A stretch of 64,000 bases of DNA from Proteus vulgaris (lineage in GTDB: Bacteria > Pseudomonadota > Gammaproteobacteria > Enterobacterales > Enterobacteriaceae). Position 1 is the stretch's first letter. Every line of letters starts with the position of its first letter. Shown piece by piece: positions 1 through 10,136 of the stretch. Below the pieces are notes generated by a model. The model was given only the letters and a program-made list of their open reading frames with translations, was not told where the DNA came from and did not search any database. The DNA lies in assembly GCF_016239305.1 (NCBI RefSeq), contig NZ_JAEHOQ010000014.1, forward strand, positions 1 to 64,000. Reading direction: 5' to 3'. The position numbers and the translations under genes were made by a program.

Positions 1-748
1 TAACTAAAAAATGTATTTTTTTATCTTTATTCCTTCAATTTTCTCATCAAAAATAAATGAATGAACATTTTTTATAGCCATAAAAAATGTTTTAACCCAC
101 TCATTTTATGGAAGATTTAGCTCATGAAACACATTAGAGTCACTCAATATGCTGTTTTTAAAGTTATTTAATTTTGTAAATAAACCGAAAAAACCTCTAA
201 ACCATCAAAAAAAGAGTAGATCTTTCTTTTGATACCTGCTTCTTTTTTTGAATTTTAGGGCTAATACATAGAAAGCATTCAAAGAATTGCTCACCTTTAG
301 TTTAAATATAGGATGCCAATTGAGACGTAAAAGCCCTTATTTCCTCTTTCGGAGCAGCTCTATTTTCCTGATAAAACATAACAGAATGTAAAAAACGCAA
401 TGGAAAATTGCTTTTTAATCTTTTTGAATATAGAAGGCTTAATGTCTGAATAGACTAAAACAACCGTATAGAAGGAAAGCGCATAGAAGAAAAGAACTAA
501 AGAAAACAAGCTATGGGGACATGGAAATAAAGTAAAACCATTAGGATAACTTAGAAAGCGTATACGCTTGAAGTAATTGTAATAGGTAAAACGATGTAAT
601 AACCACTAAAAAGTTAAATTAAAAAAAAATCAATTAGTTAGGTTGTAGCAATACATAAATGAAACGTTAAATTACTAACAGTAACTATGATTATTTAAAG
701 AAAATTAGGGAAGTAAATAAGGAAGTAATGACTGAGGATAAGAAGAAG
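1..748. other. AT-rich stretch with no supported gene
   Basis: No open frame here looks like a gene: the longest ATG frames are only a dozen or so codons (for example 124-171). The base composition is very AT-rich. Two small structures stand out: a perfect 14-base palindrome at 556-569 and a weak stem-loop flanked by A and T runs at 390-420. The latter could be a distant terminator for the tRNA operon that ends at 749, because no hairpin follows the last tRNA directly. It may be decayed sequence or the downstream region of a gene outside the window. Confidence 0.6.
390..420 (-). terminator. weak bidirectional terminator-like hairpin
   Basis: A five-base stem (GCAAT/ATTGC at 397-411) has an A run on the left and a T run on the right, so it could act on either strand. 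It lies about 330 bases after the last tRNA of the minus-strand operon. The stem is short and the call is weak. Confidence 0.25.
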
Positions 749-824
749 TGGTGGGCGGTATTGGGCTCGAACCAACGACCTCCTCCTTGTAAGGGAGATG
801 CTCTACCAACTGAGCTAACCGCCC
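749..824 (-). tRNA. tRNA-Val(TAC)
   Basis: A 76-base cloverleaf including an encoded CCA end. The anticodon loop reads CTTACAA, anticodon TAC. Acceptor GGGCGGT pairs with the 3' side, and the TTCGA T-loop is present. It is the last gene of the seven-tRNA operon transcribed from 1511-1538 and is identical to the three other Val copies. Its position downstream of the Lys genes, away from the other three Val copies, suggests tandem duplication of a block. Confidence 0.97.
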
Positions 825-838
825 GCTTGATTATTAAA

Positions 839-914
839 TGGTGGGTCGTGGGCGATTCGAACGCCCGACCAATTGATTAAAAGTCAACTGCTCTACCGAC
901 TGAGCTAACGACCC
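839..914 (-). tRNA. tRNA-Lys(TTT)
   Basis: A 76-base cloverleaf with encoded CCA. The anticodon loop CTTTTAA gives TTT. GGGTCGT acceptor, GTTCGAATC T-loop. It is the third of three identical tandem Lys genes in the operon, 14 bases upstream of the terminal Val gene. Confidence 0.97.
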
Positions 915-954
915 ATTTAATAATTTTGCGTAAATCTGTAAGTAGCTTTGTGAA

Positions 955-1030
955 TGGTGGGTCGTGGGCGATTCGAACGCCCGACCAATTGATTAAAAGT
1001 CAACTGCTCTACCGACTGAGCTAACGACCC
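955..1030 (-). tRNA. tRNA-Lys(TTT)
   Basis: Second of three identical Lys-TTT genes, 76 bases with encoded CCA. The spacers on each side are unrelated to each other, so only the mature tRNA segment is duplicated or kept homogeneous. Confidence 0.97.
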
Positions 1031-1068
1031 GTCACAATGTTCACTACTTTATGTTGTATTCTTAGGAA

Positions 1069-1144
1069 TGGTGGGTCGTGGGCGATTCGAACGCCCGACC
1101 AATTGATTAAAAGTCAACTGCTCTACCGACTGAGCTAACGACCC
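1069..1144 (-). tRNA. tRNA-Lys(TTT)
   Basis: First Lys-TTT gene of the operon, 76 bases, encoded CCA, identical to the two downstream copies. In E. coli the corresponding operon (valUXY-lysV), also beside gltX, has three Val genes and one Lys gene (recalled). Confidence 0.97.
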
Positions 1145-1185
1145 ATACCTAATTATGTGATATTGCGCGAAATAACCGAATGAAG

Positions 1186-1261
1186 TGGTGGGCGGTATTG
1201 GGCTCGAACCAACGACCTCCTCCTTGTAAGGGAGATGCTCTACCAACTGAGCTAACCGCCC
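1186..1261 (-). tRNA. valY: tRNA-Val(TAC)
   Basis: A 76-base Val-TAC gene with encoded CCA, third in the operon. The symbol follows the E. coli valU-valX-valY-lysV order next to gltX; it is positional and not functional. Confidence 0.95.
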
Positions 1262-1304
1262 ACTTCATGATGACTAAATTCTCACTACCACGCTTTAATG
1301 TAAT

Positions 1305-1380
1305 TGGTGGGCGGTATTGGGCTCGAACCAACGACCTCCTCCTTGTAAGGGAGATGCTCTACCAACTGAGCTAACCGCCC
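1305..1380 (-). tRNA. valX: tRNA-Val(TAC)
   Basis: A 76-base Val-TAC gene with encoded CCA, second in the operon and identical to its neighbours. Symbol assigned by position relative to E. coli. Confidence 0.95.
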
Positions 1381-1419
1381 AATTACATCAAATCATACAA
1401 CTTATCACAACGAAAATAA

Positions 1420-1495
1420 TGGTGGGCGGTATTGGGCTCGAACCAACGACCTCCTCCTTGTAAGGGAGATGCTCTACCAACTGAGCTAACCGCCC
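1420..1495 (-). tRNA. valU: tRNA-Val(TAC)
   Basis: First tRNA of the operon, 76 bases with encoded CCA, starting about 15 bases after the promoter -10 box. Symbol assigned by position relative to E. coli. Confidence 0.95.
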
Positions 1496-1510
1496 GTCGT
1501 GATGGGGTGC

Positions 1511-1538
1511 ATTATAGGGATACTGCGCTATGAGTCAA
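1511..1538 (-). promoter_or_regulatory. stable-RNA promoter of the Val/Lys tRNA operon
   Basis: On the minus strand there is TTGACT (1533-1538), a 16-base spacer and a perfect TATAAT (1511-1516), followed by a GC-rich discriminator (GCACCCC). Upstream is an AT-rich UP-element-like tract. The GC-rich discriminator is typical of stringently controlled stable RNA promoters; that regulation is inferred. Confidence 0.85.
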
Positions 1539-1816
1539 CGATTTTTATCAGATTTTTATCGTGAAAATGACTGTTCGTTTTATTTTTAGTCAAGATGCTT
1601 TTTTTAGCACCATAAGTGACGCAGCAATTAACCAAAATAATCTTATAGGTAGTCTTCGTCAAACAAAAAATCATCAATTTGAAATTTTTATCTCTGTTAA
1701 AAGCTTAATGCCATTGAGGAATTAGCATCCAGTGATAAAATAAGGCAACCATTTCGTTTTTTTGATAATCACGATTACTTATCTATACATAAGTAAGACG
1801 TACTAAGGCAATCCCA
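1539..1816. other. tRNA operon / gltX divergent intergenic region
   Basis: No gene. The left part is the AT-rich upstream region of the tRNA promoter. An eight-base inverted repeat (TTACTTAT/ATAAGTAA, 1775-1796, six-base loop) lies just before gltX and could be an operator or a hairpin in the leader. The gltX ribosome site is AAGG at about 1805-1808. Confidence 0.5.
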
Positions 1817-3235
1817 ATGAGTAAAATAAAAACCCGTTTTGCACCAAGTCCTACTGGCTATCTACATGTTGGTGGTGCGCGTACCGCACTTTATTCCTGG
1901 TTATATAGCCGTCACAATAAGGGCGAGTTTGTACTGCGTATTGAAGACACCGACTTAGAACGTTCTACTCAGCCAGCCATCGATGCAATCATGGACGGTA
2001 TGAATTGGTTAAATCTGAATTGGGATGAAGGTCCTTATTATCAGACTAAACGCTTCGATCGCTATAACCAAGTTATCGATCAAATGTTATCTGCGGGCAC
2101 CGCGTACCGTTGCTATTGTTCTAAAGAACGTTTAGAACAATTACGCGAAGATCAAATGGCGAAAGGCGAAAAACCTCGTTACGATGGTTGTTGCCGTGGT
2201 GGTAACCATAATCACAGTGCTGATGAACCTCATGTTGTGCGTTTCTTAAACCCACAAGAAGGCTCTGTGATTTTTGATGATAAAATCCGTGGCCCGATTG
2301 AATTTAGTAACCAAGAATTGGATGATCTCATTATTCGTCGTACTGATGGTTCTCCAACTTATAACTTCTGTGTTGTTATCGATGACTGGGATATGGAAAT
2401 TACGCACGTTATTCGCGGTGAAGATCATATCAATAACACACCTCGCCAAATCAATATTCTTAAAGCATTAGGCGCACCTGTACCTGAATATGCTCACGTA
2501 TCAATGATTTTAGGTGACGACGGTAAAAAACTGTCTAAACGTTATAATGCTGTAAGTGTGATGCAATACCGTGATGACGGTTATTTACCAGAAGCACTAT
2601 TAAACTATTTAGTACGTTTAGGATGGTCTCATGGTGACCAAGAGATCTTTACTATTGATGAAATGATCGAACACTTCACTTTAGAAGCTATTAGTAAATC
2701 AGCCAGTGCATTTAACACTGATAAATTACTTTGGTTAAATCATCATTACATCAATACACTGCCAGCAGAAAAAGTCGCTGTTCATTTAGATTGGCATATC
2801 AAACAACAAAATATTGATACCAGTAATGGCCCATCATTAGTTGAACTGATCAAATTATTAGGCGAACGCTGTAAAACATTAAAAGAGATGGCTGAAAGTT
2901 GCCATTACTTCTATGTTGATTTCGAAACCTTTGAAGAAACAGCAGCGAAAAAACATTTACGCCCAGTCGCTCGCCAACCATTAGAAGTAGTTCGTGATAA
3001 ATTGTCTGCAATTACTGATTGGACTGCTGAAAATGTTCACCAAGCTATTCAAGATACCGCTGATGAATTAGAAATCGGTATGGGTAAAGTCGGTATGCCA
3101 TTACGTGTTGCTGTAACAGGTGCAGGCCAATCCCCTGGCTTAGATGTTACTGTTCATGCTATTGGTAAAACACGCAGTATTGCACGTATTAATAAAGCAT
3201 TAGACTTTATTACAGAAAGAGAAAACCAAGCTTAA
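1817..3235 (+). CDS. gltX: glutamate--tRNA ligase
   Basis: Class I aminoacyl-tRNA synthetase that charges tRNA-Glu with glutamate in the cytoplasm. At 472 residues it is one longer than the E. coli enzyme as I recall it. The ATP-binding HIGH-type motif reads HVGG (about residues 17-20, in [11 protein letters not shown]). The KMSKS-type motif reads KLSKR (about 236-240). A cysteine/histidine cluster near 98-128 fits the zinc-binding insert. After KLSKR the sequence continues YNAVS, where I recall HGAVS in E. coli, which is an unusual change beside the catalytic loop. It is transcribed away from the Val/Lys tRNA operon and ends in a strong terminator. Tandem tRNA-Ala genes follow. Confidence 0.97.
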   Translation: MSKIKTRFAPSPTGYLHVGGARTALYSWLYSRHNKGEFVLRIEDTDLERSTQPAIDAIMDGMNWLNLNWDEGPYYQTKRFDRYNQVIDQMLSAGTAYRCYCSKERLEQLREDQMAKGEKPRYDGCCRGGNHNHSADEPHVVRFLNPQEGSVIFDDKIRGPIEFSNQELDDLIIRRTDGSPTYNFCVVIDDWDMEITHVIRGEDHINNTPRQINILKALGAPVPEYAHVSMILGDDGKKLSKRYNAVSVMQYRDDGYLPEALLNYLVRLGWSHGDQEIFTIDEMIEHFTLEAISKSASAFNTDKLLWLNHHYINTLPAEKVAVHLDWHIKQQNIDTSNGPSLVELIKLLGERCKTLKEMAESCHYFYVDFETFEETAAKKHLRPVARQPLEVVRDKLSAITDWTAENVHQAIQDTADELEIGMGKVGMPLRVAVTGAGQSPGLDVTVHAIGKTRSIARINKALDFITERENQA

Positions 3236-3263
3236 TTTGCACATTAAACTTGCTGGCTAAGAG

Positions 3264-3301
3264 AGATACATTCCTAAATTACGGAATGTATCTTTTTTTT
3301 G
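3264..3301 (+). terminator. gltX intrinsic terminator
   Basis: Perfect 11-base stem (3264-3274 with 3283-3293), eight-base loop, then a run of eight T. Confidence 0.92.
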
Positions 3302-3343
3302 TATTCTTTTTCAGCAATCAACAAATAATGTGAGATTAACTGA

Positions 3344-3372
3344 TTGACAGTATTGTGCTTGTTGCCTATTAT
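3344..3372 (+). promoter_or_regulatory. promoter of the tRNA-Ala pair
   Basis: Perfect -35 TTGACA (3344-3349), 17-base spacer and TATTAT -10 (3367-3372), followed by a C-rich segment. The first tRNA-Ala begins 20 bases downstream. Confidence 0.85.
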
Positions 3373-3392
3373 CAAGCCCGTTCCAGTATGTT

Positions 3393-3468
<76 letters not shown>

Positions 3469-3495
3469 ATATACTTTTAGAACAATACAATATGT

Positions 3496-3571
<76 letters not shown>

Positions 3572-3580
3572 GAATTTCAA

Positions 3581-3610
3581 GATCCTGAAGAGAAATCTTC
3601 GGGATTTTTT
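3581..3610 (+). terminator. tRNA-Ala operon terminator
   Basis: Stem ATCCTGAAGA / TCTTCGGGAT (one G-U pair, GAAA loop) followed by a T run. Confidence 0.85.
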
Positions 3611-3629
3611 ATTTCTACTTTCCTATTAG

Positions 3630-4385
3630 TTATTGAGCTGTATAGCCACCATCAATAGCGTAAAATGCCCCTGTAGAAAAACTACTCTCATCTGAAAGTA
3701 AAAAAGCAACGGTTTTAGCAACTTCTTCTCTAGTTGCCATACGTTTCATTGGATGTGTATTTGCCATCCATTCACGCACTTCATTTGGTAGCATTTGCAT
3801 TTTAGGCGTATCGACATAACCAGGGCCTATTGCATTGATCCTCACGCCTTTATCTGCAAATTCAAGAGCCACAGAACGCGTAATACCCAACACAGCATGC
3901 TTTGCTGCAGTATAAGCTGAAATTCCCGCTATCCCAATAATACCATTGGAAGACGATAGATTGACAATACTCCCTCCTCCACTTTTTAATATTGCAGGTA
4001 TGCCATATTTTAAACCATAAAATACGCCATTAATGTCTGTATCAATCACAGCTTTCCAATCTTCAATCTCATAATCCACAATAGATGTATTATGAGGCCC
4101 CGTGATCCCAGCATTATTAACTAAGCCATGTAATGCCCCAGCTTGCGACATAACAGCCTCAATCATTTTTTCGACTTGAGAAGGTGAGGTCATATCAGCC
4201 TGTAAAGCAATGACTTTTTTACCCGTTGAATCAATGGAGTGCGCTGTTTTTGTTACTTTATCTAAATGCCTACCTGTAATGAAAACCGTTGCACCATGTT
4301 GAAATAGCAATTGCGCAATACCTTCACCCACACCAGTACTTGCACCAGTGACTAAAATCACTTTATCTTTAAAATAGTCCTTCAT
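3630..4385 (-). CDS. SDR-family NAD(P)-dependent oxidoreductase
   Basis: Classical short-chain dehydrogenase/reductase of 251 residues with a Rossmann fold. It has the TGASTGVGEG cofactor loop near the N-terminus, the NNAG motif (VNNAGITG), the catalytic Ser in NLSSS and the YTAAK catalytic Tyr/Lys pair. A basic residue after the first strands (TGRHLDK) hints at NADP(H) preference; this is weak. The substrate cannot be read from sequence. I chose the ATG at 4385 because AGAGG lies upstream and the protein then starts like a typical SDR. An in-frame ATG at 4412 would add nine residues but has a poor ribosome site. It is divergent from the MarR regulator across an operator-rich region, which suggests regulation by it. 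It has no counterpart at this locus in E. coli as I recall it. Confidence 0.9.
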   Translation of the reverse strand: MKDYFKDKVILVTGASTGVGEGIAQLLFQHGATVFITGRHLDKVTKTAHSIDSTGKKVIALQADMTSPSQVEKMIEAVMSQAGALHGLVNNAGITGPHNTSIVDYEIEDWKAVIDTDINGVFYGLKYGIPAILKSGGGSIVNLSSSNGIIGIAGISAYTAAKHAVLGITRSVALEFADKGVRINAIGPGYVDTPKMQMLPNEVREWMANTHPMKRMATREEVAKTVAFLLSDESSFSTGAFYAIDGGYTAQ

Positions 4386-4438
4386 TTCTATTTCACCTCT
4401 TATCAATGACATCTCGTTTTGTCGTACAATCGAAAGTA

Positions 4439-4454
4439 ATTAACCAAAGTTAAC
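4439..4454. promoter_or_regulatory. MarR operator candidate 1
   Basis: Imperfect inverted repeat ATTAACCAAAGTTAAC. It matches the core of the two perfect palindromes downstream and lies closest to the SDR gene. Confidence 0.55.
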
Positions 4455-4469
4455 TATACACCATCATAT

Positions 4470-4491
4470 TTGATTAACTTTAGTTAATCAA
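4470..4491. promoter_or_regulatory. MarR operator candidate 2
   Basis: A 22-base palindrome: ten-base arms TTGATTAACT / AGTTAATCAA around a TT centre. Its core ATTAACTTTAGTTAAT is shared exactly with the site at 4521-4546. The size and symmetry fit a MarR-family dimer site. Confidence 0.7.
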
Positions 4492-4520
4492 TATAAAGTT
4501 TCTTCACACGGAATGACCTG

Positions 4521-4546
4521 ATAATATTAACTTTAGTTAATATTAT
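4521..4546. promoter_or_regulatory. MarR operator candidate 3
   Basis: A 26-base palindrome: twelve-base arms around TT, core ATTAACTTTAGTTAAT. It lies 18 bases before the regulator's start codon, a position that fits autorepression. Confidence 0.7.
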
Positions 4547-4564
4547 TCATGAGATATCGTATTT

Positions 4565-5005
4565 ATGGAAAAATGTGAATTAGAAAATGCATTGTCATTA
4601 TTACAATGTACATTAGTCGCGCAGCGAACTCGTTACACCCCAGAGCAAGTCACTTGGAGCCAATATGATATTTTAGAATTATTGCGCTTACGAGGTGATT
4701 TAACTCCATCCCAATTAAGTAATTCGTTAGCGATTTCAAGACAAAATTTATCGAAGTTTATGCGCGGATTAAAAGCCTTAGGATTTATTGGACAGTATCG
4801 TTCAGAAAAAGATAAACGTGAGTTTATTACTCATTTAACTGACGATGGCCACGCTTTTTTAGCAAGAGCTGCATTAGGTCGAAAACAAAATGCTGAAAAA
4901 ATAAGTGAATGTTTGACATTGGGAGAACAAACATTATTTATTGAATTAAGTCAGAAAATTATTAATGCATTAGCACCTGAGAAATCAGGTCTAGATAATA
5001 ATTAA
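4565..5005 (+). CDS. MarR-family transcriptional regulator
   Basis: Cytoplasmic winged-helix DNA-binding protein of 146 residues, the usual MarR size. The helix-turn-helix is near residues 50-75 (LTPSQLSNSLAISRQNLSK). The wing follows, with the typical basic-acidic RSEKDKREFI segment and then TDDG. Terminal helices would form the dimer interface. Three related palindromes lie between it and the divergent SDR gene, so it probably controls both. The inducing ligand is unknown. It ends two bases from the convergent ypeB gene with no visible terminator between them. Confidence 0.9.
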   Translation: MEKCELENALSLLQCTLVAQRTRYTPEQVTWSQYDILELLRLRGDLTPSQLSNSLAISRQNLSKFMRGLKALGFIGQYRSEKDKREFITHLTDDGHAFLARAALGRKQNAEKISECLTLGEQTLFIELSQKIINALAPEKSGLDNN

Positions 5006-5007
5006 CA

Positions 5008-5223
5008 TCACCGCTTTAAGGGCTTTAATAGTCCTTCTAAGCCTTCAATTTTAATTGCAAGGGTCATTTCCATGAGTTGCCCTAGTTTTCCCTCAGGGAA
5101 CTCTCCTTTCTTAGCAAACCATAATAAATACTCTTCAGGTAAATCAACCAACATTCGCCCTTTGTACTTACCAAATGGCATTTGTGTGTTTGCTATATCA
5201 ATAAGATGCTGTTTTTCTAGCAT
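5008..5223 (-). CDS. ypeB: DUF3820 family protein YpeB
   Basis: Small cytoplasmic protein of 71 residues, very close to E. coli YpeB as I recall it (72 residues; conserved MPFGKYKGR and DLPEEYLLWF). The DUF3820 family has been named a putative quorum-sensing-regulated virulence factor family, but the biochemical role is not established. E. coli ypeB also lies near ligA, which supports the assignment. It is transcribed toward and nearly touches the MarR gene. Confidence 0.88.
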   Translation of the reverse strand: MLEKQHLIDIANTQMPFGKYKGRMLVDLPEEYLLWFAKKGEFPEGKLGQLMEMTLAIKIEGLEGLLKPLKR

Positions 5224-5275
5224 GTTCTATACCGTTATTATCGAAGAAATAGAATCAATTATAGGGTAATTTAAA

Positions 5276-5307
5276 GATAAAAAAAGCAGTACCCAAAGGT
5301 ACTGCTT
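5276..5307 (-). terminator. nupC terminator
   Basis: Ten-base perfect stem (5284-5293 with 5298-5307, CAAA loop on the plus strand), followed on the minus strand by a run of seven T. A T-rich stretch on the other side suggests some bidirectional activity. Confidence 0.88.
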
Positions 5308-5386
5308 GATTTTTATTACCTGATTAACAAGTAACGTGGTTTACATTGTTATTTTATTCACATGCTATCTGTTTTATCTTGAGCGA

Positions 5387-6571
5387 TTAAACAAACAAAC
5401 CTGCGATAGCTGCTGATAAGAAGCTAACTAATGTAGAACCGAACAGTAATTTCAAACCGAAACGAGAAACAACGTTACCTTGCATTTCGTTTAGACCTTT
5501 AATTGCACCGGCTACAATCCCGATTGAAGAGAAGTTAGCAAATGAAACTAAGAATACTGATAAAATACCCACTGAGCGTGGTGAAATATCGGCTGCGATA
5601 TCTTGTAAGCTGCCCATTGCAACGAATTCGTTAGACACTAATTTTGTTGCCATCACACTACCAACACGTAATGCATCTTGTTCTGGTACACCAATTACCC
5701 ATGCCAATGGATAAAAAACGTAACCTAAGCAATCTTGGAAGCTAATACCAAAAATCATGCTAAAAATTGCATTCACTGCAGCAATTAAGGCAATGAAACC
5801 AATCAGCATTGCAGCTACGATTAATGCAACTTTGAAACCTGCTAAAATGTATTCACCTAACATTTCAAAGAAGCTTTGACCTTCATGCAGATTACCCATT
5901 TGAATATCTTCTTCATTCTCAACAGAGTATGGGTTAATCACAGAAAGGACGATAAAGGTACTGAACATATTCAGTACTAGAGCAGCAACAACATATTTTG
6001 GATCTAACATTGTCATGTATGCACCAACAATTGACATTGATACTGTCGACATTGCTGTTGCAGCCATGGTGTACATACGACGCTGAGACATTTTGCCTAA
6101 AACATCTTTATAGGCAATAAAGTTCTCTGATTGACCAAGAACTAATGAGCTAACTGCGTTGAATGATTCTAGTTTCCCCATACCGTTCACTTTAGAAAGC
6201 ACTGTACCGATAATGCGGATCACGAAAGGTAATACTTTGATATGTTGAAGAATACCAATTAATGCAGAAATAAAGATAATTGGACATAATACATTCAGGA
6301 AGAAGAATGCTAAACCACCTTTCATCATGCCACCGAATACGAATTCAGTACCTTGAGCAGCGTAACCTAATAAGTGATCAAATAATCCAGCAAAACCACG
6401 AACAAAGCCTTCACCAACATCAGAGTTGAGGAAGAACCATGCTAATGCGATTTCGATAACTAATAACTGCACGATATAACGCAGACGGATCCCTTTGCGA
6501 TTATTACTCGCAATGAATGCTAATGCGCCAATAACGGCGAGTGCTAAAACGAAGTGAATGATAGAAGACAT
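5387..6571 (-). CDS. nupC: concentrative nucleoside transporter NupC
   Basis: Inner-membrane proton/nucleoside symporter of the CNT family (394 residues; about 400 in E. coli). It imports pyrimidine nucleosides and adenosine. Many hydrophobic segments run through the protein. Conserved CNT blocks visible include [10 protein letters not shown] (about 146-155), the [13 protein letters not shown] segment and [10 protein letters not shown]. The start has a GGAG ribosome site five bases upstream. A perfect CRP half-site pair lies about 70 bases upstream in a class II position, so cAMP-CRP activation is likely, as known for E. coli nupC. Confidence 0.95.
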   Translation of the reverse strand: MSSIIHFVLALAVIGALAFIASNNRKGIRLRYIVQLLVIEIALAWFFLNSDVGEGFVRGFAGLFDHLLGYAAQGTEFVFGGMMKGGLAFFFLNVLCPIIFISALIGILQHIKVLPFVIRIIGTVLSKVNGMGKLESFNAVSSLVLGQSENFIAYKDVLGKMSQRRMYTMAATAMSTVSMSIVGAYMTMLDPKYVVAALVLNMFSTFIVLSVINPYSVENEEDIQMGNLHEGQSFFEMLGEYILAGFKVALIVAAMLIGFIALIAAVNAIFSMIFGISFQDCLGYVFYPLAWVIGVPEQDALRVGSVMATKLVSNEFVAMGSLQDIAADISPRSVGILSVFLVSFANFSSIGIVAGAIKGLNEMQGNVVSRFGLKLLFGSTLVSFLSAAIAGLFV

Positions 6572-6606
6572 GCATGCTCCAAAAATAAAAATAAATCTTG
6601 AGGAGC

Positions 6607-6648
6607 ATTTTATGTAACGCGTAACATTAGGATGTGACTATTGTCACA
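6607..6648 (-). promoter_or_regulatory. CRP-dependent nupC promoter
   Basis: CRP site TGTGA-CTATTG-TCACA at 6633-6648 is a perfect match to the consensus half-sites. On the minus strand a -10 candidate TAAAAT lies at 6607-6612. The centre-to-centre distance of 31 bases puts CRP at about -41.5, a class II arrangement. No good -35 box is present, as expected for such promoters. Confidence 0.8.
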
Positions 6649-6744
6649 ATATCATGAAACCGCATACACACTATTTATTAAATAAGATAGGTTGATCACA
6701 CTTTAGAAGTTACTAAAGAAACATTAAATGTAAATTTCACTTAA

Positions 6745-6782
6745 GTAAAAAATGCTACTGAGAGCGTTTCTCAGTAGCATTT
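6745..6782 (-). terminator. ligA terminator
   Basis: Long stem formed by AATGCTACTGAGA and TCTCAGTAGCATT with a short loop, followed on the minus strand by a T run. Confidence 0.88.
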
Positions 6783-6799
6783 ATTAAATAATAGAGTGA

Positions 6800-8830
<2,031 letters not shown>

Positions 8831-8847
8831 TTATCACCAAAGAAGAA

Positions 8848-8873
8848 AAACCCCCGCAAGCGGGGGCTTTTTT
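8848..8873 (-). terminator. zipA/ligA intergenic terminator
   Basis: Seven-base all G-C stem (CCCCCGC AA GCGGGGG) flanked by A and T runs, so it can act on either strand. It lies after zipA and before ligA, so ligA either has its own promoter or relies on read-through. Confidence 0.85.
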
Positions 8874-8884
8874 ACAGATAAAAA

Positions 8885-9913
8885 CTATTGATTTAAATCC
8901 AGTGTCCTGCGAATTCTAGATTTATAAAGCTCGATTTTTTGTGGTGTTAAGAGTTTGCGCTCATCATCAAGTACAACGCCTCCCACATCAGATGCAATAC
9001 GTTGAGCTGCAAGCAACATCAATTTAAAGTTTTGGTTAGCATCACCATAAGACGGCACCATCATAAACATAGAGACACCTGGTGTGGTTAATTCAGCCAT
9101 AGTATCAATATCAAAGGTTCCCGGCTTCACCATGTTCGCTAAACTAAATAAAACAGGTCCATTAGCTGTTGGATTTAGATGGCGATGGAAAATATTCATT
9201 TCTCCAAACTGGAATCCAGCTTGAATAATACTTTGCATCAATAGTTCACCATCCAACATTTGACCATGGTGTGCACTTACGTTTAAGACAATAACCAGCT
9301 CTTTTTCTGCTTCTTCTACAGGTGGAGCAGCTCCCACATTTGGCTCTTCAGCCGGAGCATGATGCGATGATTCAGTTTCAACAGAAGTCACATGAGCCGT
9401 TGTCTCTGAAATCGAAGGCTCTGAGCTCACCGATGGGCTAACTGTATTAACGTGTGATTTTATTTCACCCGCTACATTAACCACAGGAACTTGTCCTGGC
9501 TCATCCCTGACAGCAGGTGCAGACTCTTTTTCAATAGCATCAAACACACCAAGGCTTGGCTCTTGTTGTAATGATATCTCGTTAGAATGCCCTTTTGCTT
9601 GGTTTTCAGACATTAATGGATCTCTATCTGCCACCGAAAATTCAGGTTCATGTAGAGACTCCGATTTTATCGGTGGCTCACTCTCCCGCTTTTCAGTAGA
9701 GGATAAAGTTGATGTCTGATGACTAGCCTCAGCATAATGTGGTTCGTCATCGTTCTCATCTGACTGATAATTCTGTTTCTGACGTTTTACTGGGCGATTA
9801 CGGAAAAGCTTAGAACGCTCTTTTCGACCAATCCATAAGCCGTGTAATAACAAAGCTATGATTAAAATCGCACCAACAACGATTAATATCAGACGCAAAT
9901 TTTGCTGCATCAT
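8885..9913 (-). CDS. zipA: cell division protein ZipA
   Basis: Essential divisome protein that anchors FtsZ to the inner membrane. Residues 1-24 form the N-terminal membrane anchor with the ZipA-type start [20 protein letters not shown] short basic stretch follows ([17 protein letters not shown]). A long, low-complexity linker rich in Pro, Glu and Ser runs to about residue 210. The C-terminal FtsZ-binding domain holds [25 protein letters not shown] and TPGVSMFM. I chose the ATG at 9913 over one 14 codons upstream because ZipA homologues begin at this point. It is divergent from cysZ, as in E. coli. Confidence 0.95.
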   Translation of the reverse strand: MMQQNLRLILIVVGAILIIALLLHGLWIGRKERSKLFRNRPVKRQKQNYQSDENDDEPHYAEASHQTSTLSSTEKRESEPPIKSESLHEPEFSVADRDPLMSENQAKGHSNEISLQQEPSLGVFDAIEKESAPAVRDEPGQVPVVNVAGEIKSHVNTVSPSVSSEPSISETTAHVTSVETESSHHAPAEEPNVGAAPPVEEAEKELVIVLNVSAHHGQMLDGELLMQSIIQAGFQFGEMNIFHRHLNPTANGPVLFSLANMVKPGTFDIDTMAELTTPGVSMFMMVPSYGDANQNFKLMLLAAQRIASDVGGVVLDDERKLLTPQKIELYKSRIRRTLDLNQ

Positions 9914-10136
9914 TTCTATCTCTGTTGTCTTGAGGTTTAATAGCCACGTTGGCAAATATTACTTTTTACTAAGAGTATTTGCCAATGCTCATAAGTGCAA
10001 GCCAATACTTAATTTTCTTATCACAAAGATACACACTTCAATCTCTTATGTGCATTTTTTAGACAATTCATGACTAGTAAGGCTGATTATCTCCCTATAT
10101 GATACTAGCTTGCCCTCATTGGAGAGAATAGGAAGT

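Noticed and set aside
124-171. A 15-codon ATG frame (MKHIRVTQYAVFKVI) that could be a leader peptide
   Set aside because: It has no convincing ribosome site, terminator or regulated gene next to it.
1049-1374. Overlapping short open frames of 60-65 codons on both strands
   Set aside because: They lie across the tRNA genes and simply read through the repeated tRNA sequences.
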